The notes under the pieces: model-generated
What the model was told of the DNA's origin: nothing
The model's database searches: none
Seen by the model: only the letters and a program-made list of their open reading frames with translations
From: Nostoc sp. JL34
Lineage (GTDB): Bacteria; Cyanobacteriota; Cyanobacteriia; Cyanobacteriales; Nostocaceae
Direction of reading: 5' to 3'
Assembly: GCF_017114945.1 (NCBI RefSeq)
Contig: NZ_JABXKQ010000072.1
Location: 1-37,422 of the forward strand
Length of the DNA stretch: 37,422 nucleotides
Translations under genes and position numbers: made by a program
Part shown: positions 7,344 through 16,307 of the stretch, piece after piece
How the letters are laid out: every line of letters begins with the position of its first letter
How positions within the stretch are numbered: position 1 is the stretch's first letter

Positions 7344-7996
7344 TGGAAATTAAAATTACTGAGTGGCAACAACTATTTCAAAATTGTGTCATTAATCCTC
7401 CTCTGCCAATTTCCTTGCCTACTGTAGCACTTGCCAATCCTCCCTATTGCAAAATTAATCTCACTTCCGATTCAGAACTAGCCCGATTTGAGATGGCTTA
7501 TAAATGGATAAAACACGGAGATGGAAGCTACATTATTACATCCAAGTTGAAAACCCAAGCAGAACAAGAGTGCTTATTTGTAGAACAGTGTTTAAATCAA
7601 TTACAACCTGGTGAAATAGTCTGTATCTTGGTGTCTAATGTAATTCTGTCTTCATCTAACCAAGCACACTTTCGCAGATGGCTATTAGAAGACATGGCTT
7701 TGCTAATTGCTTCCATTCAGTTACCTACAGAGAACTTTCAGGTAGAATGTGGATTGGGAATTATCACCAGCTTTTTAATTCTTCAGCGCAAAGGTGGAGA
7801 TTTACCAGTACCAAAAGATTACTCAATCTTTATGGCAGTTGCAGATAAAATTGGTTTTGATAGTCGAGGCCGTCGTCTGTTTCGTCCAATGACAAATGGG
7901 CAACAAACCCAAGAAATTGATAGTGATTTACCTCTGATTCTAGAAAAGTTCAAAAAGTTTCTTAAAGAGGTATGGCAAAATAATGTTGAGAAATAG
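7343..7996 (+). CDS. N6-adenine DNA methyltransferase, catalytic part (split gene 2)
   Basis: This 217-residue protein has the catalytic motif IV as VALANPPYCKINL, with NPPY at residues 32-35, followed by helices and strands expected after it (GSYIITSKLKTQ, ECLFVEQCLNQLQPGEIVCILVS, WLLEDMALLIASIQLP, GIITSFLILQRK). It has no SAM-binding motif I; that is in the preceding gene. I chose ATG 7343 over the overlapping TTG 7340 because it gives the TGATG coupling. Together the two polypeptides carry a complete set of gamma-like N6-methylase motifs. No restriction endonuclease gene is obvious beside it, so it may be an orphan methylase. Confidence 0.7.
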   Translation: MEIKITEWQQLFQNCVINPPLPISLPTVALANPPYCKINLTSDSELARFEMAYKWIKHGDGSYIITSKLKTQAEQECLFVEQCLNQLQPGEIVCILVSNVILSSSNQAHFRRWLLEDMALLIASIQLPTENFQVECGLGIITSFLILQRKGGDLPVPKDYSIFMAVADKIGFDSRGRRLFRPMTNGQQTQEIDSDLPLILEKFKKFLKEVWQNNVEK

Positions 7997-8277
7997 CACT
8001 TGCTGTCTATTAGCGCCGTCAAAGTTATCTATGCAGTATATGGGGAAATTAAGGACGTGTCTCATGAATTTGCAGACTTACTTTATAGAGATTAAAACCT
8101 CAGTATACTTAGTAAGATTTAAGTCAGATTCCTATAGCTATTTTCTAATCTAGAACTTAAAATAGTCGTTAATACTGTTTGCGGGACTTTGGTGCGACTT
8201 CCGAACCTAGCCTGTAACGCTATCCTAGCTTGTCGTGTCGTCATTCCCCGAACAGTACCCCCTTCAAAAAAGCCACT
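7997..8277. other. 281-base spacer
   Basis: I see no promoter, hairpin or gene that I can support. A minus-strand frame at 8119-8244 (GMTTRQARIALQARFGSRTK...) has a protein-like flavour and may be the remnant of a small gene, but I could not place it. Confidence 0.35.
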
Positions 8278-9741
8278 ATGCCAACAATGGACATTAATCG
8301 GGCGAACCAGCATCAGCAAGTGGCAAGGGAAGATTTAGTCATGTTTATTAATGCCTGCCTCTCCTGCACAGGACAGCGTGAGTTCTATGGTGATGGTTAT
8401 GGGCAGCGCGTATCTATTGACTTTTTGCACGACTATATTTTAGGTAATTACCGCTTACTCTATACCCGGACATTGGCAGCAGGGATTAACCACTTCAACC
8501 AAGCGCAAATTATCCTCAAATTACTAGCAACAGGAAAACATACACCCCCTGAACATCGACAAGAAGAAGGTGCATTAATTGCCGCAGCATTAACAGCCCT
8601 ACCACCACAACGAGGTTGGGAGGTATTGCAACAATTGCGGAAAAGAAGTATTAACAATCGTCGTAGCAGAGCGATCGCTCGTGATTATCTCCAGCAAAAA
8701 CGTGACATCAACTTTGATGCTGTTAAGTATCGCTCCAAATTTCGAGCTATAGCCTCCCATGCTCACCTCACCCTACCAGGGGAATTAGGTAATTTTCTCT
8801 TTGGTAAATGGAAACAGCAAGTTTATCAAACAGAATTATTCGAGACATTTCGCCAAGCACACTATAGCGCTCAAGCAGTTTATCAACTACCCTTTACAGT
8901 TGCCGAAGGTTTAGCAGCAAAACACGGAATTAAACAAGAGGTCTTTTTATCCCGTATTCAAGAGCAAATGACTTTGAATGAAAAATTGCGCTTTCAAAGT
9001 TCAGCCAACCGCACAGAAGTAGAAATCGACATTAATTTAGGTCGTCTCCCCCTAACTCGTTTGGCACTGTATATCTTATCTTTGCCATTGGATACTCGCA
9101 AACAGCAGTGGGATATATTAAACCAAGCATTAGAGAAATCTGCTGCCTTCACATTAAGAAAATCACCCCTAAAACTAGGACGAGTAGCCGCAGTTCTAGA
9201 TTGCAGCTACTCTAGTTCCGGTTCAGCCGAAAAACATCGTCGTCCTCTAGGGGTAGCTTTAGCTACTCATTACTTACTAAAAGCAGCATCCCAGGAATAC
9301 CAAGCTTTTTGGACAGCATCAACCAGCGATCCACTGCTGATTCTACCTCGTGGACAAACAGACCTAGCTACTCCCCTACTGGATGCTTTGGACTGGGGCG
9401 CAGATTTAGTAGTACTTGTAACCGATGGTTGGGAAAACGATCCCCCCAGTGGAGCCTCGGAAATTCTACGTGTATATCGCGATCGTTTAGACCCGAAACA
9501 AAAAACTTCGATTATTCATTGCAATCCTGTTTACAATGCCGATGACTTTTCTTTACACCCCCTTAGTCCCACAATTCCCACAGTAGGATTACGAGATGCA
9601 GAAGATTTACCTACGATGTTGGGCTTTGCTCGGTTTGCTGAAGGTACTGCATCTTTAGCCGAATTGGAATCATATTTAGCAGAGCGAGTCAAGCAAATGT
9701 TAAGCGATATAGCAACAAAAACTCCTAAACTCCAAGACTGA
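8278..9741 (+). CDS. vWA-domain protein with helical, possibly TROVE-like N-terminus
   Basis: The 487-residue protein has a helical N-terminal two-thirds with basic segments (SINNRRSRAIARDYL) and a C-terminal von Willebrand factor A domain. The metal-site residues are visible: DCSYS from Asp308, Thr361 in QTDLATPLL, and Asp383 in VTDGWEND. This layout recalls Ro60/TROVE-vWA proteins that bind RNA, but the TROVE assignment is uncertain. I chose ATG 8278 (MPTMDINRANQ) over the upstream in-frame ATG 8230, whose extra residues look unlike a protein start; 8287 is also possible. It lies 19 bases before the next gene and is very likely in one operon with it. A chaperone-like or RNA-handling role is inference. 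Confidence 0.65.
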   Translation: MPTMDINRANQHQQVAREDLVMFINACLSCTGQREFYGDGYGQRVSIDFLHDYILGNYRLLYTRTLAAGINHFNQAQIILKLLATGKHTPPEHRQEEGALIAAALTALPPQRGWEVLQQLRKRSINNRRSRAIARDYLQQKRDINFDAVKYRSKFRAIASHAHLTLPGELGNFLFGKWKQQVYQTELFETFRQAHYSAQAVYQLPFTVAEGLAAKHGIKQEVFLSRIQEQMTLNEKLRFQSSANRTEVEIDINLGRLPLTRLALYILSLPLDTRKQQWDILNQALEKSAAFTLRKSPLKLGRVAAVLDCSYSSSGSAEKHRRPLGVALATHYLLKAASQEYQAFWTASTSDPLLILPRGQTDLATPLLDALDWGADLVVLVTDGWENDPPSGASEILRVYRDRLDPKQKTSIIHCNPVYNADDFSLHPLSPTIPTVGLRDAEDLPTMLGFARFAEGTASLAELESYLAERVKQMLSDIATKTPKLQD

Positions 9742-9760
9742 TAAATCTTGAGCGGCAATT

Positions 9761-10945
9761 ATGGCATCCAAACGCAATTTGTTAACAGACATATCACTCA
9801 AAGGACTAGAAATTGCTCCTTCTCAAATACGGGGAGCAGTGCGAATTGTGCCATTATTGCGCCATCAAGTACGTAATGACTTGCGCTTGCTGCGTCGTAG
9901 CTACGATGAAGATTTAGCAGTTGTTTCCTTAGCGGGAGAAATGACAGCACCCGGAATGAAATATTTTTCCTATGTTCCTCACGGGCTAGTGTTGTCTTGG
10001 ACTAATGACGGCAGCCCTGTAGGGGCTTTTGGAGGACAGCTTTTTAAAACAGATGGTAAACAGCTAAACTATGCTTGTGCCAGTGTCCGGTTAATGCAGC
10101 GGATGGTGAAGCGGGAATCTAGTAACCAACTGAGATTTTTGCCACTCCACTTGGCAATGGAAGGCTTTTTATCAATGTTCTTTTCTGGCCCTGATATCGC
10201 CTGGAGTGAATATTCTAAGTATGCCCTTTCTCATGGGCTGGGTAGCCGAATGGAAAGCTCTTTTAGTGGACGTTACATTGCTGGACTTGAAGATGCTTTG
10301 CGGGTATTTGAAATTCACTCTCGACAGGTTGGGGTATTGGTATTTGTTGCCGAAGCATTAGCATCAGCTTTTGTAGTACCGACACCAGAGGACTATCGAC
10401 TTTTGCACAATAGCTTGTTAGAAGATTTCTATGGTGAATTATTGTACCAATACGCTTTACTGCACGATACAACTTTGACCATGAGTGTATCTTTAGATGA
10501 GTCAAAAATTAATGATTTAACAGCTTTGAGAGCAGCAGTACAAAATATGCGTTCAGATTGGGCATCGTTTCAGGGTTTCATGGCCGAGGGACTGTTAGGA
10601 CGCAAGTTAATTTCCCAAAAAGTCTATACTGCTGGTTCGTTCATGTTACAAAGATTTATTACTGACCTCAACCCCAACGAAGAAAATCATATTGGAGAAG
10701 CGATTATTCGAGAGAATGGTGAATTGGAGTATTTGAAGACTTATCGATTATCAGTAATGCAGACTCGCCGAGTTTATTTGCTGAGTCAGTTAGCGCAGCA
10801 TAATTGGAATTTGGATGCTACAGCTAGTAAATTGGGCAATACACGAGAGGAATTTGTGCTGCGTTTAGAAAAGGTGGGTTTTGGTTATTTGCTCAATGCA
10901 GAAGTACGACAAGCAGCATTGAAAAAAGTCAAGGGTAAAAGGTGA
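9761..10945 (+). CDS. Uncharacterised vWA partner with Fis-like C-terminal HTH
   Basis: The 394-residue protein has a large uncharacterised N-terminal region with conserved-looking blocks (GLEIAPSQIRGAVRIVPLLR, GVLVFVAEALASAFVVPTPED, LLEDFYGELLYQYAL). Its last 50 residues (LAQHNWNLDATASKLGNTREEFVLRLEKVGFG) match the pattern of Fis/NtrC-type HTH helices. That suggests DNA binding, or a regulator fused to an unknown sensor. From memory the N-terminus may belong to an ARPP-type family found beside vWA proteins; confidence in that is low. It is the second gene of the operon with the vWA gene and ends well before the convergent coupling-protein gene. Confidence 0.55.
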   Translation: MASKRNLLTDISLKGLEIAPSQIRGAVRIVPLLRHQVRNDLRLLRRSYDEDLAVVSLAGEMTAPGMKYFSYVPHGLVLSWTNDGSPVGAFGGQLFKTDGKQLNYACASVRLMQRMVKRESSNQLRFLPLHLAMEGFLSMFFSGPDIAWSEYSKYALSHGLGSRMESSFSGRYIAGLEDALRVFEIHSRQVGVLVFVAEALASAFVVPTPEDYRLLHNSLLEDFYGELLYQYALLHDTTLTMSVSLDESKINDLTALRAAVQNMRSDWASFQGFMAEGLLGRKLISQKVYTAGSFMLQRFITDLNPNEENHIGEAIIRENGELEYLKTYRLSVMQTRRVYLLSQLAQHNWNLDATASKLGNTREEFVLRLEKVGFGYLLNAEVRQAALKKVKGKR

Positions 10946-11103
10946 TATTGTCTTGCTAAGATTCAGCATTAATTTGTAAAAATTTAATTTCAATACATTC
11001 GCCAATTTCCGAAAGAGTAAGCTATCGCGCGTATAACTTGCACTTTTTTGGGTCTGTAACCATTGGTAACTCTGTAATGCTCTTCTTAAAAGCTACCAGC
11101 CTC

Positions 11104-12969
11104 TTATCCTTGCAATCCGGGTGTTTGATAAACTCGTGCTGGGAAATTTTCTAAAACATCAGTTTCACTGCTACTAGACTCATGTGCAGGTGCTACATCT
11201 TCTTCTGGTAATGGCAACATCCGCGCGGCTGACTCAATCCGTTCATGTAATGCTTGTGTTAGCGTTTTAAGATCAGGAATTATCACCTGACTTTCTAAAG
11301 CAGGTTTAACTTGTGTGTCCCAAAGAGTTTCACTATCATGCGCTCGTTTTTCATCGGCTTTGGACACGGGAATAATTAAAGGATAAGGAATAGAAGCTTG
11401 TCCCTCGGAACTGTAACCAGGACTGGTAATTACGCACTTACCTTGAGGAAATTTCAAAATTTCGTCAGCACTGATTACAGGCATTTTTTGCAAATTCTCA
11501 CTCCAGCTAATTGAACGGCTCATTTGTCCGCCAAGCGATCGCCCAGTGGTACGATTTTTAATCAGCACTTCCTTCTCACCGTAACGCTTTGAGTAATCCT
11601 CAGCCGTTTTGTAGTTACCAGGATTGAACAAAACATGGGTACTACAAGCAGAAGCGATCGCACTTCCCATCTTATCTCCATAAATATCGTAAAGTTGCTC
11701 TAAACTTTGGATACCCAGAATAAAGCAGGCACCATTGGAACGATATTCATTAATCCACTGCGGTAATCTGTCCAACTTAATTGATGGTAATTCATCCAAA
11801 GAAATAATCAACGGGTCTTTGCGGGGACGGCTTAAATTACCGACAATCATCAAGTGCATTGCCGCCGCCAGCAGAGGCCCAACCACACTGCGGCGTTCAT
11901 CATCTAGCTTGAACACCACCATCTCTCTACCTTCAAGCTTAGTAGGAATATCCGATTTCCCTATAAATGCCCTCAGCAAATCAGCTTGGATGAAAGATGA
12001 GAAAGTACCTGCTGCTGTGGTCAAAATCCCCGAAATAGTCTTCTCTGCATCCTTGGCACTCAAAAATTGAATAAATGAAGTCGCTACCCATTCATCCAAC
12101 CTTTTTGACTGTACCGCATGGTCAAGACGTTGTACCAGTTTTGGCAACCGCAGCACAGCATACAGCATCGCCATATCTGGGTAAGGAGAACCCTTAACTA
12201 ACTGTAAAAGTGCTTTAGCTAACAAGTCCCCGGCTTTAGCAAAGAACTCATCACTTTTACCACCACTGGAAGCATTGCGGTTAATCACTTGTCCAATTTC
12301 TCCTGCCATTACCCCATCGCGTGCATCACGCATATAATCCAAAGGATTGATCACACCGCTAAAGGGTTCACCGGGGGCAAATACTCGTACTTTATAGCCA
12401 TAACGTGCAGCTAGGGGTGCATGGAGTCGTAGTTGGTCGCCCTTCTTGTCATAGAGTAAAATCGGAAAACCTTGCTGCATAGCACTTTCTAACATCCGGT
12501 CTATGGTAGAGTAGGTTTTACCAGACCCAGGCGCACCTATTACCAGTGTTCCCCTTTCGGCATTGGGAAACCAAACACTAGGAGATGCACCTAACATTGT
12601 TTGCAGATTAGTAATTAGCGATCGCCACTTGCCTTTTACCCAATAGCGAGGAGTACCAGACCATAGGGTAACTTTATTGTGTTTATGCTCCTTGATTTGC
12701 TTGAGTGCTAGGTTAGTTGCTGCTAGTTTCTCGCTGATACCGGAGACTTTACCAGTGGTGATTTTTCCTTTACCAGTACCACTGATTTGCAACAACAGTA
12801 TAACGAACAGTATTCCACCTACCATCATCCAACCTTGGGGATTGTTATACTGTTGAAACAACTTGCCAAAGTCAATGCTAGCCAGAGGTGCTTGGAAGGA
12901 TGAGACTTCAATTAATGTTGAGTTAGCAGTGATCTGGTTGTGTGGTAGATTTTTCTGGTAAATGTTCAT
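11104..12969 (-). CDS. VirD4/TraG-family type IV coupling protein
   Basis: The 621-residue protein has one membrane segment at about residues 47-62 (WMMVGGILFVILLL), Walker A GAPGSGKT at 145-152, Walker B ISLDELPS near 390, and the conserved ACFILGIQSLEQLYDIYG, as in coupling proteins that bring the relaxase-DNA complex to a conjugation channel at the inner membrane. It is somewhat short against classic VirD4/TraG proteins, and only one clear N-terminal membrane helix is seen. The C-terminal 80 residues are acidic and low in structure (EEDVAPAHESSSSE), possibly for substrate binding. It lies 47 bases downstream of a WYL regulator gene on the same strand. It supports a conjugative or mobilisable replicon. 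Confidence 0.85.
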   Translation of the reverse strand: MNIYQKNLPHNQITANSTLIEVSSFQAPLASIDFGKLFQQYNNPQGWMMVGGILFVILLLQISGTGKGKITTGKVSGISEKLAATNLALKQIKEHKHNKVTLWSGTPRYWVKGKWRSLITNLQTMLGASPSVWFPNAERGTLVIGAPGSGKTYSTIDRMLESAMQQGFPILLYDKKGDQLRLHAPLAARYGYKVRVFAPGEPFSGVINPLDYMRDARDGVMAGEIGQVINRNASSGGKSDEFFAKAGDLLAKALLQLVKGSPYPDMAMLYAVLRLPKLVQRLDHAVQSKRLDEWVATSFIQFLSAKDAEKTISGILTTAAGTFSSFIQADLLRAFIGKSDIPTKLEGREMVVFKLDDERRSVVGPLLAAAMHLMIVGNLSRPRKDPLIISLDELPSIKLDRLPQWINEYRSNGACFILGIQSLEQLYDIYGDKMGSAIASACSTHVLFNPGNYKTAEDYSKRYGEKEVLIKNRTTGRSLGGQMSRSISWSENLQKMPVISADEILKFPQGKCVITSPGYSSEGQASIPYPLIIPVSKADEKRAHDSETLWDTQVKPALESQVIIPDLKTLTQALHERIESAARMLPLPEEDVAPAHESSSSETDVLENFPARVYQTPGLQG

Positions 12970-13016
12970 AGCAGTTAAGTAGGCATTTAGCAGAAATTTT
13001 AGCTACCAAGTCAAAG

Positions 13017-14132
13017 CTAAAGTATTGACCTTCTGGACATTTTTTTACGATAAACCCAACGGCTAAATTCCGTCAGCGATCGCGATGGAAGTTTGAGTCT
13101 GTAATCTAGGTAGCTTGGTTTTCCATCTGGAGTTTTCGCTCCAAAAGAAATTTTCTGGCTTTTATGGCGTTTTTCGCCTTCTTGAATAAACACCATAACA
13201 TCAGGAAAGAAGCGCACGGTTACTTTAACAAAATCTAATTTTCCCTGTCGCTCTAAACTTTGTTCCTCTTGTTTACCTAAATATAACCCCCAGCCATTCT
13301 CCAGTAGTTGATGTGCGACTTGGAGGCTTTGCCATTGTTCTGTTGAATCCCGTCCTTTAGAGTCAAGCAACTTAAAGTGTTCGGTAAACCTATCCAACCT
13401 TGAGATAGCTAAATGTCCATTCTGACAATCTTCATGCAATAGATACCAAGCTATATCTGAATAGATAAGTTGTAAAGGGTAAATATTTAAAAACTCAGTA
13501 ATACCTTTTTGATAAGCATTACGACTGCGGTAAATTTCTATTGCCTGGCCTCGAATAATAGCGCTTTCTAGCTGTTCTAGTTTTTCAAAAAGGGTGCCGC
13601 GATACTTACTATCAGCCATCATTTCTTGCGGGTCAGTGTAAATAATTGCTCGATTGATTTGCGCCCGCACTGGATAGGCAAATTGGTCTGCTAAGTTCAG
13701 TCCCCGCAATCGTCGCATCAATATTTGATAAATTTTGTTAACTTGCGGATCTTGTTGATATTTTGCTTGAGAACTCAAGGCATTGAACGCAACCTGTAAT
13801 TCTACCCGACTCATTGCACCAGTCCCCAGATAATAACCCCAACGATACATACGGTTGTCTAGGATATTGTAGTGACGCAATGTCCGCAAATCTTTTCGCA
13901 GCGTGTGTAGTGAGTAAGCTGGCAAATCAATACCGCAGTCACGAGCAACTTCCTGCAAACGCACCGACACCTCAGTAAGTGCATCATGATAACCCCCAGA
14001 TTTTGTATCGATTGAATCATTAAAATCACTGCCGCCCACTCCGGGATAACGCACAAAAGTCGCAATCAGTAGCATCAACCGTTCAAACGCCTGGAGGTCA
14101 GTATAAAGATGAGCAATAGACTTCTTGGGCAT
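13017..14132 (-). CDS. WYL-domain transcriptional regulator
   Basis: The 371-residue protein has a helical N-terminal half with a likely DNA-binding helix-turn-helix (YSLHTLRKDLRTLRHYNILD) and a central WYL domain: IEIYRSRNAY, IYPLQLIYSDIAWYLLHEDC and AISRLDRFTEHF carry the W-Y-L and R-L-D-R residues. WYL domains are thought to sense ligands such as nucleic acids or nucleotides, often in regulators of defence or mobile-element genes. The C-terminal region (about 260-371) is an extra basic segment. The gene precedes the coupling-protein gene on the same strand, so it may control transfer, though it could also act elsewhere. ATG 14132 follows a sensible start. Confidence 0.75.
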   Translation of the reverse strand: MPKKSIAHLYTDLQAFERLMLLIATFVRYPGVGGSDFNDSIDTKSGGYHDALTEVSVRLQEVARDCGIDLPAYSLHTLRKDLRTLRHYNILDNRMYRWGYYLGTGAMSRVELQVAFNALSSQAKYQQDPQVNKIYQILMRRLRGLNLADQFAYPVRAQINRAIIYTDPQEMMADSKYRGTLFEKLEQLESAIIRGQAIEIYRSRNAYQKGITEFLNIYPLQLIYSDIAWYLLHEDCQNGHLAISRLDRFTEHFKLLDSKGRDSTEQWQSLQVAHQLLENGWGLYLGKQEEQSLERQGKLDFVKVTVRFFPDVMVFIQEGEKRHKSQKISFGAKTPDGKPSYLDYRLKLPSRSLTEFSRWVYRKKMSRRSIL

Positions 14133-14601
14133 TTTGACCTGTCAAGTAAAAGAAAATATTCAACTAGTACTTAAATTAACCTCTCAAAGCTCTACTAGTC
14201 TTGCTTTTTAGGTAATTTTAAATAATCAAATAAATACTCGGATTTAATGGATTTCTTGAAATCCCTTTTGCTACTATGCAGTTTATACAAGGTAAATCAA
14301 GGCATTCAGCCTACATTGCACTCAAACGGCACAAGTACTAGACCGATATCTTAAATAGATAATTTTCCGCGTAAATTGTAGATATAGTGTAAAAATAGTT
14401 ACTTAAAACCCTTTGCAGGGAATCTTAAGTATAAAGATACTTTTTTGTCAGGGCAGCAACCGAACTTTGTTGGTTGTCTGGTTAGTAAAAATTGAACAAG
14501 AAAGCAGAGGGAAAAAGGCAGAAGGGATAAATCCCTTCTCCGATTGCCCGATAGCCCAGCGTTAGCGACGCAGTTTAACTAAGTTAGTTATCTACTAAAC
14601 A
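14133..14601 (+). promoter_or_regulatory. 469-base spacer with structured leader before the helicase module
   Basis: The spacer separates the divergent WYL gene and the helicase-module operon. Near the plus-strand gene it contains CAACC-n9-GGTTG at about 14458-14476 and a perfect 20-bp palindrome, AGAAGGGAT (14520-14528) with ATCCCTTCT (14531-14539) around AA. It probably carries both promoters. I cannot place -10 and -35 boxes with confidence. The hairpins could attenuate or protect the leader of the helicase module. Confidence 0.4.
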
Positions 14602-15486
14602 ATGACTACTTTTAACTTCTCTATACCAAGACAAACGCAACATCTTTGGCAAACAATTTCGTCACATTGGTCTCATTATAATCGTCCAGATAAACAGCGA
14701 TTTTTGGGTAGCATTCAGATTAGTCAAAAAGCCACAGACCAAGTTTTAGATGTTGTAGGCTATAACTTGAGCAACCTAAGTACAGTTACTTATAATAAGT
14801 TATATGAAAGATTCGATGAACCTGAGCAGAACTGGCTGAAAATTCTAACCTTTGCTCTATCTGAGTATGCATATTATTATTCAAGCGTTGAAGAAAAATT
14901 TTGGTATGGTTTTTGTCAAAGGTTAAAACTTTCGTGTAATCAAAGTTTAGAGAAGACACTACGTCGGATCGTTGGTGAAGGGTTTGACCTACTTGGTCTT
15001 GTCAAAGCTAAAGGAGGGTATCCCTATGTATCAACCTTATGGCTGCAAAGTGGTATTCCTCAACAAAACCTCAATCATTTTGCCCACTTAGTTCAGGAAT
15101 TCTCAAATGAATATGGATGGTGGGAAATTGCCCATAGCTCATGTGAAGATATTTCTGAAGAACTGTTTGATTTTTGTCACGAAAAGCATCCTCAATGGAC
15201 TACTCTAATTCATTTTCTTAAATCTAGTTGCCCGCAGAAAGAAAACGAGGAAGTTGAACCAATATCCGGGCAGTTACTTCAAGGTATTGCTATTATTGCT
15301 GTTGAACTTGAACGTCAAGGAACATTACCTGAAACGCTGAAAGATGACAATGAGCGCGAAAAGCTGCTGAGAAACTATTACTTACCAAACAATTTTTTCT
15401 TGAGGGACTGGAACAGTTTAATTCAGGTTTTAACTCCTAAACAGCGTCGTTTTGGTAATAAAAGCATCAGATTATTTCGCTGCTAG
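14602..15486 (+). pseudogene. Helicase-module partner gene, N-terminal part (frameshifted)
   Basis: The 294-residue reading frame (MTTFNFSIPRQTQHLWQTIS...) ends abruptly after ...KQRRFGNKSIRLFRC. From 15462 the other frame continues with protein-like sequence (HQIISLLVSSLSPNESQEN). One extra A in the A4 run at 15460-15463 would join both frames into a single protein of 568 residues: 1706 bases plus 1 is exactly 569 codons with stop. So this is most likely one gene with a one-base deletion, a programmed slip, or a sequencing error. The family is unrecognised; the region around the join looks like a winged helix. The joined gene overlaps the giant helicase start by 4 bases. Confidence 0.7.
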
Positions 15487-15554
15487 TTTCAAGTCTTTCT
15501 CCCAACGAATCTCAAGAAAACCTAACAGATACAATTCAAAATACCCTAAATGAA

Positions 15555-16307
15555 TTGCAAGCAGAAGGTGAAATATTAGCAGGAACGCGAAACCATTACT
15601 GCATTGCTCCTCCGATGGTTTTAGCCCAGAATAAAGAAGATTTAACAAGTTTGCTATTTCGGGGCGATCGCGCTTATTTGACTCTGGCTCATCAAGTCCT
15701 AGAAAGTCAACAAAACCCTCCAAATCCTTTAGTGTTACGCCCTCAAAGTAATCAATTTCATAGGATTAGAAACCGTCTTAATCAAGTTGGTATTCGTTTG
15801 CTGACTATTTCAGATAGCATTGAAAATTTTCCAATCCCAAGAAAACCCTTGAAATCGGAGTTGCGTTCAACTTGGACAGAAGACCCTTTTTCTATCAAAA
15901 ATTGGCAAAATGGAAGCTATATTCAGCGATACGTACCCTGTAATGAAGCGCAGAAAGAACGTTGGCGCAATCCGAGCCGCGAAAGTATCAAAAATGAAGA
16001 TATATTGCACTTACCCACAGGTGAATATCTCTGGTTTGAAGACCAAAATTTTTATGAATTAGAGCCAGATTTAGCTATTTTAGCCATGTTCTACCAGGAC
16101 AAACAAATGGGATGTCCTTTAAAAATAATTTGGGATGAACCTCCAGGAAAGTTAAATTTGCAAGGTGTCTATCTTCCCAGTACCTATGCACGGTGGTTAT
16201 GGCATATTTCTGAGCCTGGAGAAGAATACAGAACTCGAAATTTTCAATCAAAAAACTGGCCACTTGTAAAAGAAGCATTTAAACGTTTAGGAGCTAAATT
16301 AGTATGA
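15555..16307 (+). pseudogene. Helicase-module partner gene, C-terminal part (frameshifted)
   Basis: This frame is open from 15462; possible stand-alone starts are TTG 15555 or ATG 15615, neither with a good ribosome site, which again suggests that it is normally translated as part of the upstream frame. Its sequence (EILAGTRNHYCIAPPMVLA, then RIRNRLNQVGIRLLTIS, LPTGEYLWFEDQNFYELEP) has no family that I can name. It looks like a winged-helix end and a mixed alpha/beta remainder. The stop overlaps the helicase ATG (ATGA at 16304-16307), so partner and helicase should be made together and probably form one system. Confidence 0.65.

Noticed and set aside
8119..8319. Minus-strand frame GMTTRQARIALQARFGSRTK... 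upstream of the vWA gene
   Set aside because: It overlaps the vWA gene start, has no ribosome site, and no family could be named; a remnant is possible but unsupported.
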